This document shows positions 25,342-33,886 of a stretch of DNA of 64,000 nt, piece by piece. The DNA comes from SZUA-320 sp963707875 (lineage in GTDB: Bacteria > Gemmatimonadota > Gemmatimonadetes > Gemmatimonadales > GWC2-71-9): the NCBI GenBank assembly GCA_963707875.1, contig CAVPRU010000001.1:496001-560000 (forward strand), in the 5' to 3' direction. The first letter of the stretch is position 1. Each line of letters opens with the position of its first letter. Below the pieces are notes generated by a model, which had not been told where the DNA came from, searched no databases, and saw only the letters and a program-made list of their open reading frames with translations. A program made the translations under genes and the position numbers.

Positions 25342-26976
25342 ATGCGCCGGACCTGGCTCGCGCTGGCGCTGTACCCCCTGCTGTGGTCCCCGGCATCGGC
25401 GCAGCGGCCGAATGACCATGGCACCATGGTCATCGTCTTCGGGCAGGAAGCCACCCTCCCGATTCCCACCCTGGCACGGGGCAAGGCGAATCAGGACATC
25501 GCGGACCTGCTGTTCCTCCGGCTGATGCGGATCGGGCCCGAATTGGTGACCGCCGGCGACCGGGGATTCGTCCCCGAACTGGCCCGGTCCTTCACCCGGC
25601 GCGATTCCCTGACCCTGGCGTTCGAACTGGACCCGCGGGCCCGCTGGCACGATGGCCGCCCCGTCACCGCCCCCGACGTGGTGTTCGCTTTCGGGCGAGC
25701 GCGGGATCCGGCCATTGACCCGTCCCACGCCCTGCTGCTGCGCAACGTGGCCGGGGTCGCAGCGGAGGGCAGCCAGCACGTCGTGATCAGGTTCTCCAAG
25801 GCCTATGGCGAGCAGCTCTATGACGCGGTATGGCATGTCCAGCCGCTGCCCGCCCATCTGCTCGATACCATCCCGAACGATCAGATCGCCACCTCGGCCT
25901 ATGCCGCGGCACCGGTCGGGAGCGGAGCCTATCGCTGGGTCCGCCGGGAGGCCGGCCGACAGACCGTGCTGGCGGCCAATCAGGGCTTCTTTCTCGGGCG
26001 GCCCAAGATCGACCGGGTGGTCATCCTGCTGGCCCGGGATCCGGAAGCACAGCTCAATCTGATCCTGGATGGCACCGCCGACGCCCTCGAGAATAGCAGT
26101 CCTACCACCACGTTGCCCAGACTGCAGGCTCGTCCGGAATACCGGCTGCTGCCGCTCCCATCCTTCGGGGTGGGCTACCTGTTGTTCAACCAGCGAAGCT
26201 ATGGCGATCGCTCGCAGCCTCATCCGATTCTGGCCGACCGGGACGTGCGGCGAGCCCTGGCCATGGCGCTGGACCGTGCCCAGCTGGTGAGGGCGACCCT
26301 GGGCGATTTTGGCACGGTGGCCGAAGGCCCGGTGGCGCAACTCCACTGGATCAGGGACCCGGGCGGTCGGGCCACCAGCTACGACCCCCAGGTGGCCCAG
26401 CGGCTCCTGGCGCAGCGCGGGTGGCGCGACTCCGATGGGGACGGCATCCTCGATCGAAACGGCCAGCCGCTGCTCCTGCGGCTCAACTTCCCGGGCACCA
26501 GCGCCGTGCGGAACAACATGGCCGTGCAGATCCAGGAACAGTTCCGCCGGATCGGGGTCCAGCTCGAACTGGTCCGGCTGGACGGGCCGGTCTGGGCCGA
26601 ACGGCGGGGCAAGGGAGAATTCGAAATCGACTTCTCGCAGGCCGTGATGGACCCCAGCCCTGCCGGGCTGGTCCAGAGCTGGTCGTGCGCTGGTCGCGGC
26701 GGCTCCAATGTGGCCCAGTACTGCAACCCGGCGGTCGATTCGCTGATCGACCAAGCGATGGCCAGCCGGACCGGCGCACTGCCCCTCTGGCGTGAGGCGG
26801 TCCGGACCATCAACAGCGACGCGCCAGCGGTGTTTCTCTTCGCCCCCGTGACCGGGGTCATCCTCCACCAGCGTTTCACCGATCTCACCCTCCGACCGGA
26901 GGCCATTTGGTCGCAGCTCTGGCGGTGGCGCGTCACTCCAGGACGACAGATCCCGCGGGACCGCACCCCGCCGTGA
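25342..26976 (+). CDS. Peptide ABC transporter substrate-binding protein (SBP family 5)
   Basis: A 544-residue secreted solute-binding protein of the oligopeptide/dipeptide class, with a signal peptide cleaved after about residue 20 (SPASA-QRP). Landmarks: a LTLAFELDPRARWHDGRPVTAPDVVFAF segment, GSGAYRWVRREAGRQTVL, and PILADRDVRRALAMALDR, all in family order. It is the first gene of an operon with two permeases and two ATPases. A TATCTTTG element (25307-25314) lies in front of AGGAG-like sequence upstream of the ATG, with no good -35. There is no lipobox, so it is probably periplasmic rather than anchored. Confidence 0.93.
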   Translation: MRRTWLALALYPLLWSPASAQRPNDHGTMVIVFGQEATLPIPTLARGKANQDIADLLFLRLMRIGPELVTAGDRGFVPELARSFTRRDSLTLAFELDPRARWHDGRPVTAPDVVFAFGRARDPAIDPSHALLLRNVAGVAAEGSQHVVIRFSKAYGEQLYDAVWHVQPLPAHLLDTIPNDQIATSAYAAAPVGSGAYRWVRREAGRQTVLAANQGFFLGRPKIDRVVILLARDPEAQLNLILDGTADALENSSPTTTLPRLQARPEYRLLPLPSFGVGYLLFNQRSYGDRSQPHPILADRDVRRALAMALDRAQLVRATLGDFGTVAEGPVAQLHWIRDPGGRATSYDPQVAQRLLAQRGWRDSDGDGILDRNGQPLLLRLNFPGTSAVRNNMAVQIQEQFRRIGVQLELVRLDGPVWAERRGKGEFEIDFSQAVMDPSPAGLVQSWSCAGRGGSNVAQYCNPAVDSLIDQAMASRTGALPLWREAVRTINSDAPAVFLFAPVTGVILHQRFTDLTLRPEAIWSQLWRWRVTPGRQIPRDRTPP

Positions 26977-26977
26977 C

Positions 26978-27952
26978 GTGATCGCCTGGTTGCTGCGGCG
27001 ACTGGCCCATGCCGCCCTGACGTTCGCGGCAAGCCTCCTGCTGCTCTTCATGCTGATGCGGGCCACTCCCGGGGATCCCCTCGCCCGGCTGGAGGGTGAC
27101 GTCCCGCTCAGTGCCGAAGAGGCCACCATGCTCAAGGCCCGCTTCGGGCTCGACCAGCCGCTGGGCGCCCAACTCGGTGCCTGGCTCCGCGGCCTGACCC
27201 GCGGAGAACTGGGCCTCTCCATCGCCCACTACCCGGATCGGGTCGAGGCCCTGCTGCTCAGCCGGCTCCCCGCGACCCTGCTGCTGGGCGGCACCGTGCT
27301 GCTGTTCAATTTCACCATCGGCATCTGGCTCGGAGTCCTCCAGGCCACGCATCGCGGCCGACGTCTCGACCGCTGGCTGGGCCGACTCTCCCTCGCCGGG
27401 TACGCGACCCCGTCGTTCTGGCTCGGCCTGGTGCTGATCGCCCTGATCAGCCACCGCTGGGGTCTGCTCCCGGCCGCCCAGATGAGCGACCCGCTGATGG
27501 CCGCCGACGCCTCCTGGGGGACCCGCACGGTGGACCTGATCCGCCATCTCATTCTGCCGGCCCTCACCCTGGCGCTGGTCACCGTTGGGGGAACCATGCG
27601 CTACCAGCGGAGCGCGATGCTCCAGGTGCTCCGCCAGGACTTTGTCCGCGCCGCGCGCGCCCGTGGGTTGTCCCCCCGCCGGGTGCTCTGGCGCCACACC
27701 TGGAGGAATGCCGTCTTCCCGGTGTTGACCCTGTTCGGACTGTGGCTCCCGATGCTGGTGACGGGCTCGGTCTTCGTGGAGTACGTGTTCAACTGGCCGG
27801 GGATCGGCTCGCTCACCGCCGAAGCGATCGCCGCTCGCGACTACCCACTGCTGATGGGGACCGCGATTCTCGCCAGCGGAATGGTGATCCTCGGCGGGGT
27901 CGTCACCGACGTCGGCTACCTGCTGCTGGACCCGAGGATCCGCGAGCCGTGA
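26978..27952 (+). CDS. Peptide ABC transporter permease (DppB/OppB type)
   Basis: A 324-residue inner-membrane permease with six predicted helices. It opens with the usual LLRRLAHAALTFAASLLLLFML helix and a periplasmic loop ending in a FGLDQPLGAQ segment. The EAA-type loop for ATPase contact is RAARARGLSPRRVLWRHTWRNA (about residues 226-247). GTG start one base after the substrate-binding-protein stop. The C-terminal YLLLDPRIR is typical of DppB. It overlaps the second permease by four bases (GTGA). Confidence 0.94.
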   Translation: MIAWLLRRLAHAALTFAASLLLLFMLMRATPGDPLARLEGDVPLSAEEATMLKARFGLDQPLGAQLGAWLRGLTRGELGLSIAHYPDRVEALLLSRLPATLLLGGTVLLFNFTIGIWLGVLQATHRGRRLDRWLGRLSLAGYATPSFWLGLVLIALISHRWGLLPAAQMSDPLMAADASWGTRTVDLIRHLILPALTLALVTVGGTMRYQRSAMLQVLRQDFVRAARARGLSPRRVLWRHTWRNAVFPVLTLFGLWLPMLVTGSVFVEYVFNWPGIGSLTAEAIAARDYPLLMGTAILASGMVILGGVVTDVGYLLLDPRIREP

Positions 27953-28791
27953 TCGGTCCGCTGCGACAGGCCTTGCGGCAGAGTTGGACCGCGCCTGGGG
28001 GAAGATCCGGTCTGCTGGTGCTGCTGAGCATGACCGCCATCGTGCTGCTGGCACCGCCCTGGCTGGCCGATCCAAACGCCATCCCCGATGCCGCCGCCGG
28101 AGCGCTCGCTCCAGGAGCGGGCCACCTGTTCGGCACCGACCAGCTCAACCGGGACGTGCTGGCCCGGCTGGTCACCGGCGGCCGGGTCTCGCTGATGATC
28201 GCGGGCCTGGCGGTGGCGCTGGCGATGACCCTCGGGGCCGGGGTGGGACTGGTGGCCGGGTATGCCGGGGGCGTTGTCGACACCATTCTCACCCGACTGG
28301 TGGATGGCGCCCTCGCCATCCCGCGGATCTTCCTGCTGCTCCTCCTGGTACTGGTGTGGGAGCGGGTTCCCGTCGGGGCGTTGATCGTGGCCCTGGGCAT
28401 CACCGGCTGGCTGGAGACCGCCCGCCTGGTCCGGGGCGAGGTTCTCCGCCTTCGAGGAGAGCCGTACGTGCTCGCCGCCCGAGCGCTCGGCGCCTCGCCG
28501 GCCCGGATCATCCTCCACCATCTGCTGCCCAACGCGACCGGGCCGCTGCTGGTCGCGGCGACACTCGGGCTGGGCGACGTCATCCTGCTGGAGGCGGGCC
28601 TCTCCTTCCTCGGGCTCGGGATCCAGCCGCCAACCCCTTCCTGGGGCGTGATGATCCTGGAGGCCCGACCGATCCTGCTGTCCGCACCGTGGGCCGGCCT
28701 CTTTCCTGGCGCCGCCATCGTCACCACCGTGCTGTCGGCCAACCTGGTGGGGGATGCGCTGCAATCCGCCCTCGACCCGCGCACGGCATGA
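27949..28791 (+). CDS. Peptide ABC transporter permease (DppC/OppC type)
   Basis: A 280-residue partner permease. The N-terminal cytoplasmic helix is followed by HLFGTDQLNRDVLARLVTGGRVSL, the hallmark of DppC-type proteins, then an EAA loop AARALGASPARIILHHLLPN (about residues 180-200), and a closing LGLGIQPPTPSWGVMI segment. GTG start within the preceding stop (GTGA). With DppB it would form the pore for oligopeptides. The next ATPase starts in its ATGA stop. Confidence 0.94.
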   Translation: MIGPLRQALRQSWTAPGGRSGLLVLLSMTAIVLLAPPWLADPNAIPDAAAGALAPGAGHLFGTDQLNRDVLARLVTGGRVSLMIAGLAVALAMTLGAGVGLVAGYAGGVVDTILTRLVDGALAIPRIFLLLLLVLVWERVPVGALIVALGITGWLETARLVRGEVLRLRGEPYVLAARALGASPARIILHHLLPNATGPLLVAATLGLGDVILLEAGLSFLGLGIQPPTPSWGVMILEARPILLSAPWAGLFPGAAIVTTVLSANLVGDALQSALDPRTA

Positions 28792-29585
28792 CCCTGCTCA
28801 CCGTCGACCAGCTGCGAATCACCTTCCCGTCGGCGGCGGGCCGCCGGGTCCACGCGGTGGAGGATGTCTCTTTCGCCATGACACCGGGGGAGATTCTGGC
28901 ACTGGTCGGTCCGTCCGGCAGCGGCAAGAGCCTGACGGCCGCCGCCCTCCTGGGGGTGATCCCGCCACCGGGGCGGATGGGCCCCGAGAGCCGGATCGTG
29001 CTGGATGGCGTGCCACTCGCCGGACAGCCGGAATCCGCCTGGCAGCAGATCCGCGGTCGCCGGATCGGGATGATCTTCCAGGATCCGGCGGGGAGCCTCG
29101 ACCCGGTGTTCCGGGTTCGCGATCAGGTCGCCGAGACGGTGCGAGCGATTCACCGGACCGATCGCCGGACGGCGGCTCGGCAGGCGGAGGGCCTGCTCCA
29201 GGAGGTCGGGTTCCCGCGGGACCGGGCCGACGCGTTTCCCCACCAGCTGAGCGGCGGTCTCAAGCAGCGAGTCGGGATCGCGATGGCGCTGGCGGGTACC
29301 CCTCCGGTGCTGGTGGCGGATGAACCGACCAGCGCCCTGGATGTCACCGTCCAGGCCCAGATCCTGGCCCTGCTGCGACGCCTCCGTCGAGAGCGGGACA
29401 TGGCGCTGCTGCTCATCACCCACGACTTCGCGGTGGTGGCGGAGCTGGCCGACCGGGTCGTGGTGATCGACCAGGGCCGCGTGGTGGAGCACGGCCCGAC
29501 CCGCCAGGTGATCGACCATCCATCCCACCCGCGAACCCGGGCCCTGGTGGCCGCGGTGCCCCAACTGGAAGAGGTCGTCAGGTGA
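28788..29585 (+). CDS. Peptide ABC transporter ATPase (DppD/OppD type)
   Basis: A 265-residue ABC ATPase. Walker A GPSGSGKSL is at about residue 40, Q-loop MIFQDPAGSLDPV, signature LSGGLKQRV, Walker B PPVLVADEPTSALD and switch His in LLITHDFAVV. The second residue of the signature set (LSGG then LKQR) is normal. It is shorter than E. coli DppD because the C-terminal iron-sulfur extension is missing. Translation is coupled on both sides by four-base overlaps. It drives peptide uptake together with the following ATPase. Confidence 0.95.
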   Translation: MTLLTVDQLRITFPSAAGRRVHAVEDVSFAMTPGEILALVGPSGSGKSLTAAALLGVIPPPGRMGPESRIVLDGVPLAGQPESAWQQIRGRRIGMIFQDPAGSLDPVFRVRDQVAETVRAIHRTDRRTAARQAEGLLQEVGFPRDRADAFPHQLSGGLKQRVGIAMALAGTPPVLVADEPTSALDVTVQAQILALLRRLRRERDMALLLITHDFAVVAELADRVVVIDQGRVVEHGPTRQVIDHPSHPRTRALVAAVPQLEEVVR

Positions 29586-30556
29586 GCCCGCCGCTGATCG
29601 AGGTTCGGGAGCTGACCAAGCGATATCGCCAGCCCCTGGCGCTGGGATCCCGCACGGTCCACGCCCTCAACGGGGTGGACCTCCAGCTCACCGCGGGAGA
29701 AACCCTGGGGGTGGTCGGAGAATCGGGCTCCGGCAAGAGCACCCTCGGGCGGCTGATCCTCCGGCTGGAGCCGCCGTCCGCCGGCAGCGTTCGGTTCGAC
29801 GGCACCGACCTGGGAACCCTCGATCGCCGCTCGCTCCGCCAGGCCCGGCGGCGGATGCAGATCGTCTTTCAGGATCCCTACGCCACCCTCAATCCCCGGC
29901 AGACCGTGGGCGATGCGGTGGCCGAGGGACTGGTGATCCACCGGATCGCTCAGGGCGAGGCCCTGCGCGTCCGGGTCGCCGGCCTGCTGGAGAACGTCGG
30001 TCTGACCGGCCAGGACGCCGCGCGATACCCCCACGAGTTCTCCGGTGGCCAGCGACAACGGATCGCGATTGCCCGTGCCATCGCCCTCGATCCCGCGTTC
30101 CTGGTCTGCGATGAGCCGGTCGCTTCCCTCGACGTGGCCATCCAGAGCCAGATCCTGGCCCTGCTCCGGCGGCTGCAGAACGTGCGGGGGCTCGGCTGCC
30201 TGTTCATCGCCCATGACCTGGCGGTGGTGGCCCGGATCGCCCATCGGGTGGCGGTGATGTACTTCGGGAGAGTGGTCGAAACCGGGCCGGCTCGCGCGGT
30301 GATTACCGCCCCGGGCCATCCCTACAGCCAGGCGCTGGTGGCCTCGGCCCCGCGGCTGCACCCGACCGCCGGAAAACCTCGACCGATACTGGCCGGCGAG
30401 CCGCCGGTCGCCACCCGGCGGCCGCGGGGATGTCCCTTCTTCGACCGGTGCCCCCACCCCGCGCGAGATACCCGTTGTGGAGAGGAACTTCCCATCCTCC
30501 GACCGGTCGGCGCCGCCGAGGTGGCGTGTCACCACGCGGAAGCGAGGACCTCATGA
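29582..30556 (+). CDS. Peptide ABC transporter ATPase (DppF/OppF type)
   Basis: A 324-residue ABC ATPase with the full C-terminal oligopeptide/dipeptide-transporter extension. Walker A GESGSGKST, signature FSGGQRQRIAIARA, Walker B PAFLVCDEPVASLD, switch His in FIAHDLAVV. The C-terminal region ends in CPFFDRCPHPARDTRC, the Cys cluster that binds an iron-sulfur centre in DppD-type ATPases. GTG start overlapping the previous stop by four bases. With the other four genes it completes a self-sufficient peptide importer. Confidence 0.95.
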   Translation: MSPPLIEVRELTKRYRQPLALGSRTVHALNGVDLQLTAGETLGVVGESGSGKSTLGRLILRLEPPSAGSVRFDGTDLGTLDRRSLRQARRRMQIVFQDPYATLNPRQTVGDAVAEGLVIHRIAQGEALRVRVAGLLENVGLTGQDAARYPHEFSGGQRQRIAIARAIALDPAFLVCDEPVASLDVAIQSQILALLRRLQNVRGLGCLFIAHDLAVVARIAHRVAVMYFGRVVETGPARAVITAPGHPYSQALVASAPRLHPTAGKPRPILAGEPPVATRRPRGCPFFDRCPHPARDTRCGEELPILRPVGAAEVACHHAEARTS

Positions 30557-31359
30557 CCCTCGAACTCTGGCAGGTCGACGCCTTCGCCGATCGGCCCTTT
30601 GCCGGGAACCCGGCCGCCGTCTGCCTGCTCGACCAGGCGCGCGATAGTGCCTGGTGTCAGTCGGTCGCCATGGAGATGAACCTGTCGGAGACCGCGTTCC
30701 TCGAACCCCGCGGAAACGACTACGGACTCCGGTGGTTCACTCCGGCGGTGGAGGTGGATCTCTGCGGCCACGCCACGCTCGCCACGGCCCACGTCCTCTG
30801 GGAGAGTGGACGCCTGGCCCGCGGAGCCCAGGCCCGGTTCCACACCCGCAGCGGACTGCTGACCGCCGACCGCCAGGACGATGGGTGGATCGTGCTCGAT
30901 TTCCCGGCCACTCCGCCCGAGGCCGCGGCGGCCCCGGAGGGGTTGGCCCAGGGGCTGGGAGCCACCCCGCGATGGACCGGGAGGAGCCGGTTCGATCTGG
31001 TGGTCGAGCTGGCCGATCCGGGTACCGTGCAATCGTTGACCCCCGACCTCGCTCGCCTCGCCGCGCTGCCCTGCCGCGGGATCATCGTTACGGCGAAGGG
31101 AGCCCCCGCCGGGGTGGCCGGAGTGGACTTTGTGTCGCGGTTCTTCGGCCCGGCATCGGGAGTCCCCGAGGATCCCGTCACCGGGTCGGCTCACTGCGCC
31201 CTCGGCCCGCTCTGGGCGGCTCGACTGGGAAGGAACAACCTCGTCGCCCGGCAGCTGTCGCGGCGGGGCGGTGAGGTCCGGGTCTCGGTCGTGGGCGATC
31301 GGGTGCGGCTCGCCGGTCAGGCCGTCACGGTGTTCCGCGGGCAACTCCTGAACACCTGA
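30553..31359 (+). CDS. PhzF-family isomerase
   Basis: A 268-residue PhzF/DapF-fold protein. Hallmarks: PFAGNPAAVCLL near residue 17, the catalytic Glu in MNLSETAFLEP (about residue 45), VDLCGHATLATAHVL, and a C-terminal DPVTGSAHCALGPLW. PhzF makes the phenazine intermediate in Pseudomonas, but most members are of unknown function, and no other phenazine gene is here. It overlaps the ABC ATPase by four bases (ATGA), so it is expressed with the peptide importer and might act on an amino-acid-like cargo. Confidence 0.9.
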   Translation: MTLELWQVDAFADRPFAGNPAAVCLLDQARDSAWCQSVAMEMNLSETAFLEPRGNDYGLRWFTPAVEVDLCGHATLATAHVLWESGRLARGAQARFHTRSGLLTADRQDDGWIVLDFPATPPEAAAAPEGLAQGLGATPRWTGRSRFDLVVELADPGTVQSLTPDLARLAALPCRGIIVTAKGAPAGVAGVDFVSRFFGPASGVPEDPVTGSAHCALGPLWAARLGRNNLVARQLSRRGGEVRVSVVGDRVRLAGQAVTVFRGQLLNT

Positions 31360-31403
31360 TCGGCCGGGGTGCGGGCCGTCGGGATGGCCCCAGTTTGCGG
31401 CGG

Positions 31404-31916
31404 CTATCTCAGGGCGAGAGTGACCGGGGGGTGGAAGAAGCTGTCGGGGTCCCCGATCAGGAGCCGTTCGGTCCACCGCTCCATGCGCGATCCCTTGACG
31501 ACGTGCAGGCGTGGGTTGAGCAGGGGGGCCTCAACCTCGAAGACGAATTCGGCGCTGACCGAGGAGTCGGGAGACAACCGCGCACCGGTGGGGCCGGCGA
31601 CCGGTTCCACCCGGGTTCCCAGGTCATCCACCAGACTTGCCACCGGTCGATCGAGCACCAGGACCGCCCGGCGGGCGTCGCTGGCAAACCGGACCAGCAC
31701 GGTATAGCGCTCTCCACCGCCCGATGTCGGGGTCACCGTGACCCCCTCCACGGCCACACTCAGGTGGCAATCCAGGTAGAAGCCACAGAAGTGGTAGCGG
31801 GTCCCCGCCGGCAGGATCTCCTCCTGACTGGTGAGTCCGGCGTAAAGGAAGAAGCCACCGTACACCAGGCCGGCCAGCCCGGCCGCGATCAACCCGAGGC
31901 GAATCTGATTCGTCAC
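31404..31916 (-). CDS. Membrane-anchored protein of unknown function
   Basis: A 170-residue protein with one N-terminal membrane helix (LGLIAAGLAGLVYGGFFLYA) and a beta-rich extracytoplasmic domain with two Cys (HFCGFYLDCHLSV) that could pair. The domain resembles DUF4352-type envelope domains in outline only. The GTG at 31916 follows a GGAGG ribosome site by about five bases and is preferred to the longer frame, which overlaps uppS. It lies eight bases downstream of uppS, so is co-transcribed; an envelope role is plausible but not shown. Confidence 0.75.
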   Translation of the reverse strand: MTNQIRLGLIAAGLAGLVYGGFFLYAGLTSQEEILPAGTRYHFCGFYLDCHLSVAVEGVTVTPTSGGGERYTVLVRFASDARRAVLVLDRPVASLVDDLGTRVEPVAGPTGARLSPDSSVSAEFVFEVEAPLLNPRLHVVKGSRMERWTERLLIGDPDSFFHPPVTLALR

Positions 31917-31924
31917 CTGACCTC

Positions 31925-32632
31925 CTATGCCGCCCCGGCCTGAGCCATGACCGCGGGGGTAATGGCCCCGAACCGTCGATCCCGCTGCCGGAACGCCGCG
32001 ACCGCCTCCCGAAGCTCCGGCTTCCCGAAGTCGGGCCACATGACCGGACTGAAAAGCAGTTCGGCGTAGGCCGACTCCCAGAGCAGAAAATCGCTCAGCC
32101 GATACTCGCCTCCGGTGCGGATCAGCAGATCGACCGGCGGTGCCCGGTGCGTCTGGTCAGCCACCAGCAGCTGTTCGAATCGGGCGGAGTCCACCTCCTC
32201 CCCGCAGCGCGCGGCGGCGGCGAGGATCGTTTCTCGTGAGGAATAGTCGATGGCCACCCGGAGATGCAGGGTCGCTCCAGTCGCCGTCTGCCGTTCCGTC
32301 AGGGCGATTTCCCGGCGCAGCATCGGAGGAAGCCGGTCCCGCCGACCGAGGACCGAGACCCGCACCCCGTTCCGCTGGCAGGCGGCCCGTTCGGAGCGCA
32401 GATAGGCCCGGAACAGCCGAAACAGCAGTCCGACCTCCTCACGGGGCCGCCCCCAGTTGTCGGCCGAAAACGCGTACACCGTGAGCGTGGCCACGCCCGC
32501 GTCAGGGGCCGCCTCCACCACCTCCCGGAGCGCCTTGGCCCCGGCCCGGTGACCGGCGGAACGGGGCATGCCCCGCGACAGCCCCCAACGCCCATTGCCA
32601 TCCATGATGATCCCGACGTGCAGGCCGCTCAT
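31925..32632 (-). CDS. uppS: Isoprenyl (undecaprenyl) diphosphate synthase
   Basis: A 235-residue cis-prenyltransferase that makes the polyprenyl diphosphate lipid carrier for peptidoglycan and glycans. It has HVGIIMDGNGRW (catalytic Asp11), HRAGAKALREVV, FSADNWGRP and RTGGEYRLSDFLLWESAYAEL. The family consensus RTSGE reads RTGGE here. The stop of the upstream regulator overlaps this start by four bases (ATGA). The chain length made cannot be read from sequence; full-length undecaprenyl is the default for a single uppS. Confidence 0.94.
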   Translation of the reverse strand: MSGLHVGIIMDGNGRWGLSRGMPRSAGHRAGAKALREVVEAAPDAGVATLTVYAFSADNWGRPREEVGLLFRLFRAYLRSERAACQRNGVRVSVLGRRDRLPPMLRREIALTERQTATGATLHLRVAIDYSSRETILAAAARCGEEVDSARFEQLLVADQTHRAPPVDLLIRTGGEYRLSDFLLWESAYAELLFSPVMWPDFGKPELREAVAAFRQRDRRFGAITPAVMAQAGAA

Positions 32633-33009
32633 CCGTCACCCCGTATCATGTCGATCAGTCCTTCCATGTGGCCCAGGTAGCGTTCGAGCGCGTCCCGACC
32701 CTTCCGGGTCAGGGAAAACTCCGTCCGCGGCACCCGTCCCTGAAACGATTTGGCGCAGGTGAGATACCCGGCGTCCTCCAGCTTTCGGGCATGCACGCTG
32801 AGGTTACCGTCGGTCACCTCGAGAATCGCCCGCAGCTCATTGAAGGTGAGTGAAGGTGAGGCGGCCAGGGCGCTCACGATCCCCAGGCGAACCCGCTCGT
32901 GAATCAGCCGGTCGAGATCGAGTGTCTCCCTGGCGTGGCGGGCATCCGAGTCCCGATCGGGGGCCGGTGTCACGGGGGGCTTCCGGGCGGCAGAGCGATC
33001 AGCCGCCAT
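32629..33009 (-). CDS. Winged-helix transcriptional regulator
   Basis: A 126-residue DNA-binding protein. A helix-turn-helix (LTFNELRAILEVTDGNLSVHARKLEDAGYL, split as helix and recognition helix) is followed by a wing with the RVPRTEFSLTRKGRDAL strand. This is the ArsR/PadR-like winged-helix layout used by small one-domain regulators. No metal-binding Cys set is visible. It overlaps uppS by four bases and the upstream membrane-protein gene by 11. It may control its own unit through the AT-rich repeats at 33631-33670. Confidence 0.87.
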   Translation of the reverse strand: MAADRSAARKPPVTPAPDRDSDARHARETLDLDRLIHERVRLGIVSALAASPSLTFNELRAILEVTDGNLSVHARKLEDAGYLTCAKSFQGRVPRTEFSLTRKGRDALERYLGHMEGLIDMIRGDG

Positions 33010-33607
33010 ACTTCCTCGCGATCAGCAGGCCAAACCCGACCTGCAGGCCGCCGAACCCGATGGCCATGAGCAGGTCCCCCCAGGTCGGTGCCACGACCAG
33101 GGCCACCGCTCCCACCAGCATCAGCAGCCCGCCCAGCAGCGGAACGACCCGGATCGAGAAGGCGCCGGCGGTGACCACGGCGGTGCCGTACATCAGGAGC
33201 CAGAGCCCTGGCAGGTGGCCCCTCAGGCCGGCGCCGTACAGCACCGGGGTCAGCAGGGCGCCCGCCACCAGCGGAGGGACGAAGTTCCCCATGAACTGGC
33301 GTCCCGCATGGGACAGCATGGTCGTGCCGGTCCGTTCGGCCTTCCGGACCACCGCGATCCCCCCGATCCCCAGCGCCAGCACCGCCTCGGCGAGCCAGAC
33401 CGCCAACCACTCGGCGGGGTCGGTGCGGGTGGACGCCAGCAGTGCCGCGACGAGCGCGGTCACCCCCATCAGGACCCCGCCCCAGCCCGGCACCGAGGTC
33501 ATCGGCACCGCGCGAGCCATGGTCTCCCGGATGAACGACAGGTCGGAGGCCGCCCGTTGGTGGAGTGGCTGAGGATCATCCGGTCGGCGGCTGGGTGAGG
33601 TCGACAT
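32999..33607 (-). CDS. Multi-pass membrane protein paired with winged-helix regulator
   Basis: A 202-residue protein with about five to six membrane helices (from WGGVLMGVTALVAALLA to MAIGFGGLQVGFGLLIA) and a basic N-terminal tail. Families of this type often sit next to a one-domain winged-helix regulator, which is the arrangement here, as a two-gene module. Function unknown. The ATG at 33607 is chosen over the longer frame because the -35/-10 pair (33642-33614) would otherwise be inside the gene; the transcript would then start at about the ATG. Confidence 0.75.
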   Translation of the reverse strand: MSTSPSRRPDDPQPLHQRAASDLSFIRETMARAVPMTSVPGWGGVLMGVTALVAALLASTRTDPAEWLAVWLAEAVLALGIGGIAVVRKAERTGTTMLSHAGRQFMGNFVPPLVAGALLTPVLYGAGLRGHLPGLWLLMYGTAVVTAGAFSIRVVPLLGGLLMLVGAVALVVAPTWGDLLMAIGFGGLQVGFGLLIARKYGG

Positions 33608-33613
33608 GGACCC

Positions 33614-33670
33614 AATCTTCACCCGATGAGACTGTCTGTCAAGTACTTTGTTAGATAGAGTGTCTGATAA
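33614..33670 (-). promoter_or_regulatory. Promoter with AT-rich repeats for the regulator/membrane/uppS unit
   Basis: TTGACA (33642-33637) is a perfect -35 with a 17-base spacer to AAGATT (33619-33614, three of six matches). An AGAC-T-GTCT palindrome lies at 33629-33637, and a related AGA/TCT element follows toward 33665. The region is markedly poorer in GC than its surroundings. Predicted start is near 33607, the ATG, so the transcript may be leaderless. The remaining gap to 33886 shows nothing convincing. Confidence 0.45.
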
Positions 33671-33886
33671 CGGGTCTCCGGTCCGGCCTGATGACACAGC
33701 CCCCACCTCAGGCTCAGTTGCCTGACGGCCCTACCCGCCGTTCCGGCCGGTTCCTCCCGTTGGCCCGGCGCGATGTCAGAGGCCACTTGGGCCAACAGGA
33801 ACCCGTCCCCTGGGCCTATCCTCCAACGGCATGGTTTACATTGCATCCCGATAGCCGATCCATCCTCGAGAATGGGTATTGGAACC

